A stretch of 64,000 bases of DNA from DAISKN01 sp963716925. GTDB taxonomy: Bacteria > Acidobacteriota > Vicinamibacteria > Marinacidobacterales > SMYC01. The position numbers and the translations under genes were made by a program. Numbering within the stretch: the stretch's first letter is position 1; the number at the start of each line of letters is the position of its first letter. The notes under the pieces are model-generated. The model was given only the letters and a program-made list of their open reading frames with translations. It was not told the origin of the DNA and did not search any database. Positions 9,841-18,935 of this stretch are shown here, piece after piece. The stretch covers positions 1 to 64,000 of the forward strand of contig CAVQUX010000006.1 in the NCBI GenBank assembly GCA_963716925.1, written 5' to 3'.

Positions 9841-9996
9841 AGCCTGACCGCTTCGCTCACCTTGAAGCTGCGCCGAGGTCCACCTGCGCTCGAGGATCTT
9901 TGTCTCCACAAATCTCCCCAGGAACGCAATGGCATCTACCGCGGTAGCCTTGCCGACCGGACGCCCGCAGTCGCTTTGAAACTTGGTGACAGAGCA

Positions 9997-11364
9997 ATGG
10001 ATAGCAAGGCAACGAGTCGCATACCATTTGGACAGGTGGGGCCGACGTTATTGAATATGGGAAGCTGTGAGCTCGAGAAGAGCACAAGTACCACCGGAGG
10101 CGTCCAGAGTGATTGCCAGAGGCGACCGGTTCGTTTGGCCAACGCGCTCGGGTCCACGTTCGCTGTTCTCTTTTGCGCAGTACAGGCCGTTGATGAGGCG
10201 GATGCCGAACCGCTCAAGACTCTGGTTCGGTTGACGGGGGAGGCCGCCGAGATCGGAGGTTTGGGCTGGCGCGGGATTCCGGACACGACGCTCTCCCTTG
10301 ACCAGCTCTCTGACGTCGGAACTTACGGAAAGACCGGCTCACCCGCCCTCATGCATGTCTGGAACGGTGCGGCAGATGAGCGCGCGGAAGGAGTCGGCAC
10401 CAACAAGGTGCGGGCTTGCCGAAACGACGAGTGCTTATATGCCTCTGTCGAGTCCGCTTTCGCTGCCGCGCAGGATGGTGACACGATTCGCATTCTCCCT
10501 GGGAAGTACCGGGACGGTGGAGTCCTCCGCGCCAACGGAGTCCGGGTTCTTGCAGAAGGTGCTCACCTCCACAGCGTTGCGATGGATGAAAAGGCGAGCC
10601 TGGTGATCAAGGGTAACGACACCTCTATCGACGGCCTTCGCTGCTCGGACATTCGAGTTGCATCACTGAACGGCGCTTGCATACGGCTGGAGGGCCAGAA
10701 CCTTACGTTGCGAAGAGTCCACTTTCACGACAGCCAGTCGGGTATCTTGTGCGGCAACCAGGGACATGGGAGGATCGCCATCGAGGACAGCACGTTCGAG
10801 AGTATCGGCGTCGGCCCAGGAGAGCGAGCTAACCCTCACGCCATCTATATCGGCACGACCGACGAATTCGTTCTGCGAAGAAGCCGAATCCTGAGGTCGC
10901 AAGGGGAGGGCCACGAGGTCAAGAGCCGCGCTCGGAGAACCGTCTTGGAGGAGAACGTCATAGCTTCCCTCGACGGATCCGACAGTCGATTGATTGACGT
11001 TCCCAATGGTGGTGAAGTGGTAATACGCCGAAACGTGCTAGAAGAAGGACCGAACAGCGTTAACCAGGACGTTATCGGCATCGGTCTCGAACGCGGCAAG
11101 GGCCATGGGACCGACCACACGACGAATCTCGTACTCATCGAGGAGAACACAATCATCTTGGATTCACCAGGTCGTTCTCTGTTGTTGAATTCGCGCGATG
11201 TGTCATCCCCCGTATTCAAGGGAAACATCGTCGTGGGCGGTCCACGTCCGGAAGGTCAGGGTACGCGGTGGTACAGGAACCGTGCTTCGGCCGGACTTCC
11301 TCCTTACCCGGCCCTGCCGCCTGCAGGCGCACCGATCTCAGAAACGCGCAGCCCAAAACGTTAG
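9997..11364 (+). CDS. Secreted right-handed parallel beta-helix protein
   Basis: Repeats of hydrophobic-polar strands with inward Asn and Ile (for example NGACIRLEGQNLTLRRVHF and GEVVIRRNVLEEG) are typical of pectate-lyase-like beta-helices. These often act on or bind polysaccharides. A stretch near residue 48 (LGSTFAVLFCAVQAVDEADA) looks like a signal sequence, so the true start may be the TTG at 10135 instead of the ATG at 9997, which has GGTGA upstream. The first strand repeat begins with YASVESAFAAAQDGDTIRI, a common opening of this family. Lower GC than the rest of the contig. Its place beside an exopolysaccharide locus suggests processing of that polymer. Confidence 0.65.
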   Translation: MDSKATSRIPFGQVGPTLLNMGSCELEKSTSTTGGVQSDCQRRPVRLANALGSTFAVLFCAVQAVDEADAEPLKTLVRLTGEAAEIGGLGWRGIPDTTLSLDQLSDVGTYGKTGSPALMHVWNGAADERAEGVGTNKVRACRNDECLYASVESAFAAAQDGDTIRILPGKYRDGGVLRANGVRVLAEGAHLHSVAMDEKASLVIKGNDTSIDGLRCSDIRVASLNGACIRLEGQNLTLRRVHFHDSQSGILCGNQGHGRIAIEDSTFESIGVGPGERANPHAIYIGTTDEFVLRRSRILRSQGEGHEVKSRARRTVLEENVIASLDGSDSRLIDVPNGGEVVIRRNVLEEGPNSVNQDVIGIGLERGKGHGTDHTTNLVLIEENTIILDSPGRSLLLNSRDVSSPVFKGNIVVGGPRPEGQGTRWYRNRASAGLPPYPALPPAGAPISETRSPKR

Positions 11365-11547
11365 TCCTACGCCCGGCGGATAAGACAGCAGAACACTTGA
11401 CCTGGGCCTAGAGACAACCCGGCAGGCGGAACAGATGTCGTGGGGCGCTATCGAAGCGTGCCCATCGAAGCCGCGGGAGAACTCGGGCAGGGAGTCGCTT
11501 CAACAACAGCGGATTCCAGTCGGGTCGCACGTCGTCGCTGTCTGTCC

Positions 11548-11807
11548 TCAGCCCTTCTGCTTAGCCAAGACGAGGCTGGCAATAGCGCTCAGCGTATCGA
11601 GATGCTCGGCATCCACCTCGTGTGCCTCGAGGGCAGATCCCGAACTGCTTTTCTAGAATAGTCCACGAGCTTGAGGGTGGCGAGGGAATCGAGGATTCCC
11701 CCAGTCACCAGCGGCGTTTCGGCGGTGAGGGCCTCCGGGTTCTCGCCCGGAAGGAATTCCCGAAGGATGTACTCTTTGACCGTCTTCTGAATCGTATCGG
11801 CGTCCAT
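11548..11807 (-). CDS. Acyl/peptidyl carrier protein of the adenylation-MBOAT operon
   Basis: A small carrier protein of about 86 residues. GGILDSLATLKLVDY contains the serine that receives 4'-phosphopantetheine. The second half needs two one-base slips around 11635-11660: LEKQFGI, then LEAHEVDAEHLDTLSAIASLVLAKQKG to the TGA at 11548-11550. After repair it has the normal four-helix pattern. It is the last gene of a minus-strand series starting with a proline-type adenylation enzyme at 17106, and is the obvious acceptor for the activated acid. Its separate, unfused form matches PltL/RedO and DltC-type carriers. Confidence 0.75.
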
Positions 11808-11830
11808 GGAAGCTCTTTTCCTCGCTTTCG

Positions 11831-12935
11831 TCAGGGTTCGTTGCGCTCCGCCGTTCTTAGTTGGAGGAGGTCCTCTCGTTTTCGGATCTCGTCGTAGAGC
11901 CGGTCGGCGATGAGCTGGTGCCCGCGCGCATTAGGGTGTTCGTCCCAAGCCGCGACCCGCAAGCTCCCCGGAGGTTCTTTCGCGAACACGTCGCCCAGAT
12001 CGATGACCTCGAAGCCCGACTCGCGGGCGAGTGTCGACGCCGGCGCCGTCTCCTCCATCCAGGGTCCAGGCTCGACCGAAGGGAGGAAGACCCAGACCGC
12101 GAGGGCGCCCTGGGCGCGGCACCTTTCGGTGATGTGACGATAAAGCCAGCCCAGCATCTCTTCCCGAAAGGGAGCCAAGCGCTTGACCGACTCGTCTTCG
12201 TTCATCCCGCGCGCGAGCCCCGCTTTCTCGGCGATGGATCGCAGCCCGGGGTAAGGCACTTCGATGCCTTTCTTCGTCACCTCCGCCAGGTAGACGGCGC
12301 TTCGCGAAAGCTCGCGACCGGTCGCGATGTAGAGGATCGCTCGCGGCTGAAAGGCGAGAGCCGCTTCGACGACGGCCGCCTGCTGCAGCGGGTAATACCC
12401 GGCGACGCCGTGGTTGAGGATCTCGTACCGCTCGTATCCCTGCCCCGCGAGATCCTCGTTGAGTCGCTTCTCGACGAGCGATTCGAAAGTCTGCGTATCC
12501 TCGACGCCCCAACCCATCGTCGAGGACGCTCCCAAGACGCTCATTCGATAGGTGCCCGAGGGTGGAACCTCGTCGTACTCCCGGTCGCGCATTCCCCACC
12601 GATTCGTGGTGATCGTGCTGAAGCTGTCGTTCGCCACGGAGGAAGGAATTAGCTCGGTCTGACGAAAGTCGCCGGTGAAGCGAACCAACCCCGCGCCCTG
12701 GATGTCAAGCCAGTGAAGTGGCTTCTGCATATAGACTTCCCAGAGCTGGTTGTTGAACTGATTCACTCCCATGAGGTCTTCGTAGTACCCACGCTCGAGA
12801 CGAGCCATATCGATCCGGCTGAGCTTTCCCGATTTCATCGATACGATGAACGACGCCGCTTCGGGGCCGAGTCGGGAGTAGAACTGGGGCATCCCGAGCA
12901 TCGAGAGCGCCGAGAAGAAAGGCGATGGTGGTCGT
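11831..12935 (-). CDS. SGNH-hydrolase-like (DltD/AlgX-type) protein, N-terminus unresolved
   Basis: The clean frame encodes 356 residues. Block I reads LGASSTMGWGVED (Ser near residue 125 of this frame), and the catalytic pair appears in AAWDEHPNARGHQ near the C-terminus, with Asp and His at the expected spacing. Such proteins act in the periplasm in polysaccharide O-acylation, often beside an MBOAT. No ATG, GTG or TTG lies in frame upstream of 12901 and that start has no ribosome binding site or signal, so the N-terminus is probably joined to upstream coding sequence across a slip near 12925. It may be continuous with the MBOAT gene. Confidence 0.72.
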
Positions 12936-14391
12936 CGTTCCTGCGCGAGGCGTGGGCGCCCCCGCTTTGGGGGCGCTTGCGACCGCGCCCTGGCCCAACA
13001 CCGCGGCGACGACGATGAAGAGAGTCAGATTGGGAAGCCCGGCCGTCAAGCGCAGTGATGACCAAAGCGAGAGCCACGCGGAGAAGCTTGCGCTGGTCCA
13101 TAGCGACCACAAGACGATGATCGCCGTGAACGTCCCCGCGGTCTTCAGCACGGTCGGGAGAAGGCTCGAGGCTTTCCAGCCACCCCCGCTCAGCACTCGC
13201 TTTCGACCGTACTTCATCTCATAGAGCGAGTTGGCGACCACCAGAGCCGCGAGAATGCCCCAGAAGACCAGCGTCCTGCCAGATGACGGGGAACGAACCG
13301 CGAAGCCAGAACCATTGGTAGGAGTGAAGCACCCAGGTCACGACGAAGACGAAGAGCGTCGCCAGCACCAGAGCCCGCGTGTCTCCCCAGCTTTCGCAGC
13401 GTGAAGTACGCGGGATAGTAGAAGACCTTCATCATGAAGTCTTTCCAGTAGATGTTGATGCGGCGCCAGAAGTCGGTGAAGCTCGAGGAAAGACAATACC
13501 GATGGTTCGTCTCCGGCAGGTTGAACCCGAAGAGGTGCAGCATGCCCGACGATGAGGTGGAACTGACCCGAGACGCGCAGGTACAGGAGGAAGTTCGCGA
13601 GCGAGATACTGCGCGAGCTCGCGTGGCGTCACCACCTCGCGTCGGATCGAGAGCGACGTAGTAGTAGATGAGCCGGTAGAGGAGCAGATGCGTCACGCCC
13701 GCGCAGCATCCAGCTGACGCCCACCTGGTAGATCTCGTAGCGCGTTCCCGTCGATAGTAGGTGCGGCGAAACGTCTTGAAGTCCACCACGGGGAAGAGCG
13801 GGAAGCACACGTTCGGCAGCAGGAAGAAGTAGCTAAGCGTTCGCCAGAACGAGACGCGGGGCCTTGTCGTGCTGGAGGTCGTAGAGGTAGACGATCAGCC
13901 GGAACATGAACATCGAGCCGAGGATCGGCCAGACCGCCGAGGACCAGGGCACGGCGACAGATCTCGAGGCGAAGAACCGCGAGAACGACTCCCGCGGCGG
14001 CCAGAGCAGCCCGACGCGCGCTCCGAACGAGAGCGGGAGATGGCAGAGGCCGATGAGGGCGATTCCGAGGCAGATCAGGCGCGCCGCGTTGCCTGCACGC
14101 CCATCACCACGACGATCCCCGACAAGCGAGAGGACGGCGAAGAACGGAAGCCGGTACGACCGCCGGCAGGAAGTAGTGGACGAGGAATCCGGCGAACGCC
14201 AGGAGCGCGAGCCGCAGAAAGGCGCTGCTCTCGATCTGGAACTGGCGGATGATGATCGCGAGGAGGCCGAGCTGACAGCAGGATGAGCGCCAGGCGGACC
14301 CGTTCGAGGCCGCGCTCCCCCAGGAGGCTCTTCACGCGCTCGCCGAGCGCGGGACGATAAGTTGCAGCTGCTCACCGGCAGCGGTGCTCAT
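12936..14391 (-). CDS. MBOAT family O-acyltransferase (DltB/AlgI-like), many frame breaks
   Basis: Start at 14391 gives MSTAAGEQLQ, then, across slips, a series of membrane segments. The family core is clear: PLFPVVDFKTFRRTYY, the long conserved block LSSSFTDFWRRINIYWKDF, and after another slip TWVLHSYQWFW, which contains the invariant histidine of MBOAT enzymes. Members take an acyl group from a carrier inside the cell and pass it to a polymer outside. At least five slips are required, so residue numbers are approximate (intact about 470). The gene starts 29 bases after the dehydrogenase stop. Its 3' limit is uncertain and may be fused to the SGNH domain. Confidence 0.75.
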
Positions 14392-14419
14392 GAGAACTCC
14401 CGTCGGATCGATGGGTGCG

Positions 14420-15569
14420 TCAAAGTCCGAGCCACCGCGCGATGATGTTGCGCTGAATCTCGGACGTGCCCGAGTACAACCGGCTTCCGACGGAGTCCCG
14501 GAGCACCCGCTCCGCGTCGTAGTCCGTCATGAAGCCGTAGCCTCCGAGGATCTGAACCGAGTCCAGCGCCGACTGGACGAGGGACTCGCTCACGAAGAGT
14601 TTCGCGATGGAAGCGTCGAGAGACACGTCCCTGGCCTTATCGAGGCGCGAAGCGGCGCGATAGGCGAGAAGACGCGACGCTTCGAGGCGCACCTTCATGT
14701 CGGCGATTCTGTGCGAGATCGCCTGGAACTTGCCGATCGACCTGCCCGTACTGCGAGCGCGTTCGGGCGTGCTCGATGGATTCCTCCAGAAGCCTTCGCA
14801 TCGTGCCCAGGTGGCTCGCGCCGAGACAGGCGCGCTCCCAGTCCATCGACTGGGTGAAGATCGTCGATCCGCTGCCGACGCCTCCCAGAACCGCGTTCGC
14901 GGGGACCCAAACGTCTTCGAGGACGAGCTCTCCGATGGGGCAGGTTCGCAGTCCGAGCTTCTCGAATTTCTGTCCCGTCGAGAACCCTTGGTCCCCTTCT
15001 CGACCAGAAACGCCGTGACGCCTCCGTGGTAGCCCTTCTTTTCGTCGGTGAGAGCGTAGACGAGCGCGACGTCCGCAATGGGACCGTTGGAGCTGAACGT
15101 CTTGGTTCCGTTGAGACGGAAGCCGTCGCCGTCGGGAACGGCCCTCGTCGTCATGGCGAAAGCGTTCGAGCCCGTCTGGGGCTCGGTCATGCCGTTCACC
15201 GCGATGAGAGTTCCGTCGCAGAGGCGGGGCAGCAACCGCTCGCTTCTGCTCGTCGTTCCCGTGCTTCCAGATCGGGACGACGCAGGCGAGAAGGTGGGCG
15301 CAGACGGCGAACACCAGGCCGCCGTCGCGGCAGCCGTAGCCGAATGCCTCGAGCGCGATCGCGACCGACAGGGGATCGCAGCCCGCGCCGCCGTACTCCT
15401 CGGGAACGGGAAGGCCCTGTAGGCCTATCTCGCCGCACTTGAGCCAGAGGTCGTGCGGAAACTCCTGGAGGCGATCCCGCTCGCGAAGGCCGTCGTTCAG
15501 CTCCTTCTGGGCGAAGCGAACGATGTTGTCGCTGAGCAGGCGCTGTTCTTCGCTGAGATTGAAATCCAT
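14420..15569 (-). CDS. Acyl-CoA-dehydrogenase-like flavoprotein, predicted prolyl-carrier-protein dehydrogenase (PltE/RedW type)
   Basis: Repaired across about three slips (near 15250, 15010 and 14745) this is a normal 380-residue acyl-CoA dehydrogenase fold. It includes the FAD-binding stretches NGMTEPQTGSNAF and TKTFSSNGPIADVAL. The usual MCAD catalytic Glu is absent (YSGTSEIQ instead of YEGT). A Glu occurs instead in SMDWERACLGA, the position used by isovaleryl-CoA dehydrogenase and proposed for RedW/PltE. Segments such as YGCRDGGLVFAVCAH and LRTCPIGELV resemble PltE as I recall it. In that family the enzyme oxidises prolyl-S-carrier to pyrrolyl-2-carboxyl-S-carrier. Its start codon overlaps the ligase stop (TGATG), implying coupling. 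Confidence 0.78.
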
Positions 15570-17106
15570 CAGCCGCGCCTCGCGAGCGTCTGGTAGTCGA
15601 TCTTGTCGGTGGAAGTCTTGGGGAGCTCGGCGAGAAGCTCGAAGCGGTCCGGCACCATGTAGAGCGGCAGGTTCGACGCGCAGAACTGCTTGAGCTCGAT
15701 CATCGAGGGCGGAGCTCCTCCCGACCAGCTCAGGAAGGCCTTGATGAGAACCCCGCTCTCGGGATCCGGCAGGGCCACCGTCGCCGCTTCGGCGACGTGG
15801 GGATGCCGGTAGAGTGCGGACTCGATTTCTCCGAGCTCGACTCGGTAGCCGCGGCGCTTCACCATCCGGTCCCGGCGCCCGAGAAACCGGAGACTCCGCC
15901 GCCCTCGTCGGCGACGACGTCTCCCGTCCGGTACCAGCGCTCGCCCGTCTTCATCGACGGACGAACGATTTCTCCGTCTGCTCCGGCCGATTCCAGTAGC
16001 CGAGCATGACCGAGCCGCCCGCAGGCGAGAAGCTCTCCCTCCTGCCCGCGGGCGACCTCGGAGCCGTCCAGGTCCGACGATCTTGAGCTCGTCTCCGGAG
16101 CACGTCGAGCCGATGGGAAGGGTCTCGCTGTCGCTCCACCGGAGCTCCCGCGGCACCTCGTAGTAGGTGCAGACGTTCGTCTCCGTCGGACCGTAGAGAT
16201 TGTAGTACCGGGGATGAGGCCAGAGGGCTTTGAGCGCCCGGAGGTGCTTCATCGGAAACACTTCGCCCGCGAAGAGCACGATGCGAAGCGTCTCGGCGTC
16301 CTTTGCGCTCGACCTTCCCGAAGTCCAGAAGGAGCCTCAGAATCGACGGAGTCGAGTACCAGATGGTGAGACGGTTCTCGCGAATGAGCTCGGCGAGCTG
16401 AAGCGGTTTCTTTCCCGCCTCATCGCCGATGAGGACCACGGCGGCGCCGTGTCGAATCGGGACGTACAGGTCCAGGATCGACAGGTCGAAATGAAACGGA
16501 GCGTGAGAGGAGAATCGATCCTCTCCCGTGGGGCGGAACTCCTCGGAGCACCAATCGACGAACGCCAGGGCGCTCGCGTGGGTGTGCATTACGCCCTTCG
16601 GCTTCCCCGTGGAGCCGGAGGTGTAGAGGATGTAGGCGAGCCCTTCCGGCGCGGGCTCCGGCTCGTTTGCGTGCGGGGCTTCGAGAAGGACCATGTTCGC
16701 GCCCCAGCGGCGAAGCGAGGGCAGCTCGTCCAGGATCCTCGCCTCGCGCCCGGACTCGGCGCGGAGCTTCTCCGCGCGGGATTCGTCGGTAACGACAGCC
16801 CGGACGGAGCAATCGGAGAGGATGTCGAGGTTTCGCCGCGCGGGAGCGGTCGGGTCCACGGGAATGTAGGCGGCTCCGGCTCTCAGAATTCCGAAGATCG
16901 CGGCCACCGTTTCCAGGGACTTCGGCGCGTACACGCCCACCCGATCGCCGCGCTACGACCCCGTGGCGGCGAAGAAGCTCCGCGAGCTCCGAGGCCAGAG
17001 CGTCGAGAGCACTGTAGGAGATTTCCCCACGACCGGGGTCGACGACGGCCGTGTTCTCCGGATAGGCGGCTGCCGAGTGCGACAGCAGCTCGTCGAGGCT
17101 CCGCAT
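15569..17106 (-). CDS. Stand-alone adenylation enzyme, predicted L-proline--carrier protein ligase
   Basis: About 512 residues after repair of several slips (near 16960, 16305 and 15900-16060). The core shows LYTSGSTGKPKGV, APFHFDLSILDLYV, YNLYGPTETN and a C-terminal TSTDKID lysine. Aligning by eye to GrsA, the ten specificity residues are D, L, L, Y, L, A, L, V, C, K. The Asp at the 235 position signals an alpha-amino acid. This string equals the code I know for PltF/RedM-type L-proline ligases. Start at 17106 has GGGGAGAGG upstream. It is the first gene of the operon that continues with the dehydrogenase, MBOAT, SGNH and carrier genes. Confidence 0.82.
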
Positions 17107-17177
17107 CGATGTCCTCTCCCCTTCAGACGATCCGGCAGGAAATTCCGCAAAGCACGAGGTTGGGCTGGGTCGGTAAA

Positions 17178-17208
17178 TCTCTACCGCATCTCGAAACGTC
17201 GAAGTCAA
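17178..17208 (-). promoter_or_regulatory. Candidate promoter of the adenylation-MBOAT operon
   Basis: On the minus strand, TTGACT (17208-17203) is followed after 19 bases by TAGAGA (17183-17178), about 72 bases before the ligase start. The -35 is good, the -10 and spacing are poor, so this is tentative. Confidence 0.25.
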
Positions 17209-17268
17209 GGAAACTTACGGAAAATACGCGCGTTTCAAACTCTAAGGGAAGGTACAGGAATTCTTACG

Positions 17269-17297
17269 TTGACACGGCCTCGCGGAATTGGTATACA
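17269..17297 (+). promoter_or_regulatory. Strong sigma-70-type promoter of the exopolysaccharide operon
   Basis: TTGACA at 17269-17274 and TATACA at 17292-17297 are separated by exactly 17 bases, a near-consensus housekeeping promoter. Transcription would start about 17304, leaving a leader of some 200 bases before the sugar transferase at 17511. The whole 404-base gap 17107-17510 between divergent operons holds no gene I can support; it is AT-richer than its surroundings. Confidence 0.6.
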
Positions 17298-17510
17298 TCG
17301 TCATCCCTTCCCAACCAGGGGTAGTAAGCGAGCGTCGCGTCGGTAATTCTGGCGCGACTGTACTGTAATCGGGGGATTGCGGTACTCGAGCTTGGCCCGT
17401 GCCGGGGTCTTTGCTGGGGCATATCCATCATCTCCGACGGTGATAGATCTGCCCGGAGTGCCCTGGTCCTCTCTCGGAGCATAGTTTTCTCTTTGTTTGC
17501 ATAGGTTTCC

Positions 17511-18896
17511 GTGAGCGGAGTATTTCTAACAACCCCGTCGATGCGGACGCTGACCTGCGTCCTCGTGGACATCTTCGTGCTCGCCGTCACGTTGTGGCTG
17601 GCGGCAGCGATTCGTTTGATGGACCTCGTGCCGGACCACGAAGGGGCTATCGTCAAGGGAGCCATCTTCGTCGTCGCCGTTCTCATCGGCTTCTACTACA
17701 ACGACCTCTACAGCGGGCGCGCTCCTCGCGGAGTCACGGTGCTGGCGCTCAAGGTCATCCAGTCGTTCGTGGCCGCGGGTGTCCTCCTCGCCTTCTTTTA
17801 CTTCTTCTTTCCGGAGCTCGCCCTGGGACGCGGCATCGCGCTCCTCCATCCGCCGATCGCTCTCCTCGGGATTCTGGGATGGAGGATCATCTACTACTGG
17901 GCGCTGCAGCAGGAGCAGTTCGTCGAGAACGTTCTCATTCTCGGTACCGGCAGCTCCGCGGTCGGGCTCGCGAGAGAGCTCCTGGGCCACAAGAGCGAGG
18001 GTTTTCGGGTGGTCGGATTCCTGAGCCAGGACGCGGCGGACGTGGGGAAGAGCCTCTTCAATCCCTGCGTCGTCGGGACCTACGACGACCTCATCGGAAC
18101 GGCGGCGCGCTACAACGTGCATTCCGTCGTCGTGGCCCTCGACGACCAGCGCGGCGTTCTCCCCCTCGCGGAGCTCATGACCTGCAAGCTCCGGGGAATC
18201 AACGTGGCGCAGTCCGCGGAGTTCTTCGAGACTCTTACCGGACAGCTTCCCGTGCGGCACCTGCGTCCGAGCTCCATCATTTTCTCGCAGGGGTTTCGGA
18301 AGCCGCGGTTCTTCATGACTACCCGGCGGGTCGTCGAGTTCGCGCTCGCGCTGATTGGAGTCCTCGTCACCGCGCCCGTCGTGCTCCTCGCGGCCATCGC
18401 CATCGCTCTCGAGAGCGGATTCCCCATCCTGTTCCGGCAGGAGCGTGTGGGCCAGCACGGGAAGACATTCACGCTCTTCAAGCTGCGCACCATGCGCCAG
18501 GACGCGGAGAAGAACGGCGCGGTCTGGGCCTCGGCGGGCGGCGACCCCCGGATTACCCGGGTCGGCCAGTTCCTGCGAAAGTCCCGCATCGACGAGTTTC
18601 CGCAGCTCATCAACGTCCTCAAGGGCGACATGAGCTTCGTGGGACCGCGCCCGGAGCGTCCGGTGTTCGTGGAGGAGCTCCAGGCCCACATCCCCTACTA
18701 CGGCGAAAGGCACTCGGTAAAGCCCGGCATCACCGGCTGGGCGCAGGTGAGGAACGGCTACACGGCGTCGATCGAGGAGTCGGAGGCCAAGCTCCGCTAC
18801 GACCTCTACTACATCAAGAACATGAGCTTCTGGCTCGATCTCCAGATTCTGCTGGATACCTTCAAGGTCATCGCCTTCGGACGGGGCGCCCGTTAG
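17511..18896 (+). CDS. Exopolysaccharide polyprenyl-phosphate sugar-1-phosphate transferase (PEP-CTERM/XrtA type)
   Basis: 461 residues. Four hydrophobic segments fill roughly residues 10-125. Then comes a CoA-binding-like soluble region (VENVLILGTGSSAVGLARELL), a fifth membrane segment near 270-295, and the C-terminal bacterial sugar transferase domain. That domain has LFKLRTMRQDAE, KSRIDEFPQLINVLKGDMSFVGPRPERP and KPGITGWAQV. It loads the first sugar phosphate onto undecaprenyl phosphate to start repeat-unit synthesis. The family is usual beside prsK/prsR in exosortase-A loci, as here. Starts GTG 17511 and ATG 17541 are both possible. Confidence 0.9.
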   Translation: MSGVFLTTPSMRTLTCVLVDIFVLAVTLWLAAAIRLMDLVPDHEGAIVKGAIFVVAVLIGFYYNDLYSGRAPRGVTVLALKVIQSFVAAGVLLAFFYFFFPELALGRGIALLHPPIALLGILGWRIIYYWALQQEQFVENVLILGTGSSAVGLARELLGHKSEGFRVVGFLSQDAADVGKSLFNPCVVGTYDDLIGTAARYNVHSVVVALDDQRGVLPLAELMTCKLRGINVAQSAEFFETLTGQLPVRHLRPSSIIFSQGFRKPRFFMTTRRVVEFALALIGVLVTAPVVLLAAIAIALESGFPILFRQERVGQHGKTFTLFKLRTMRQDAEKNGAVWASAGGDPRITRVGQFLRKSRIDEFPQLINVLKGDMSFVGPRPERPVFVEELQAHIPYYGERHSVKPGITGWAQVRNGYTASIEESEAKLRYDLYYIKNMSFWLDLQILLDTFKVIAFGRGAR

Positions 18897-18935
18897 GCGA
18901 TTGTAGGGCTTCTCCGACAGCCAGGATTCGATATC

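Noticed and set aside
9802..9996. Upstream extension of the beta-helix gene to an ATG at 9802
   Set aside because: It would translate the hairpin that follows the previous gene; better starts lie at 9997 or 10135.
11365..11547. Short open frames between the beta-helix gene and the carrier protein
   Set aside because: They are antisense to the frame-broken 3' half of the carrier protein gene or too short, with no ribosome binding site.
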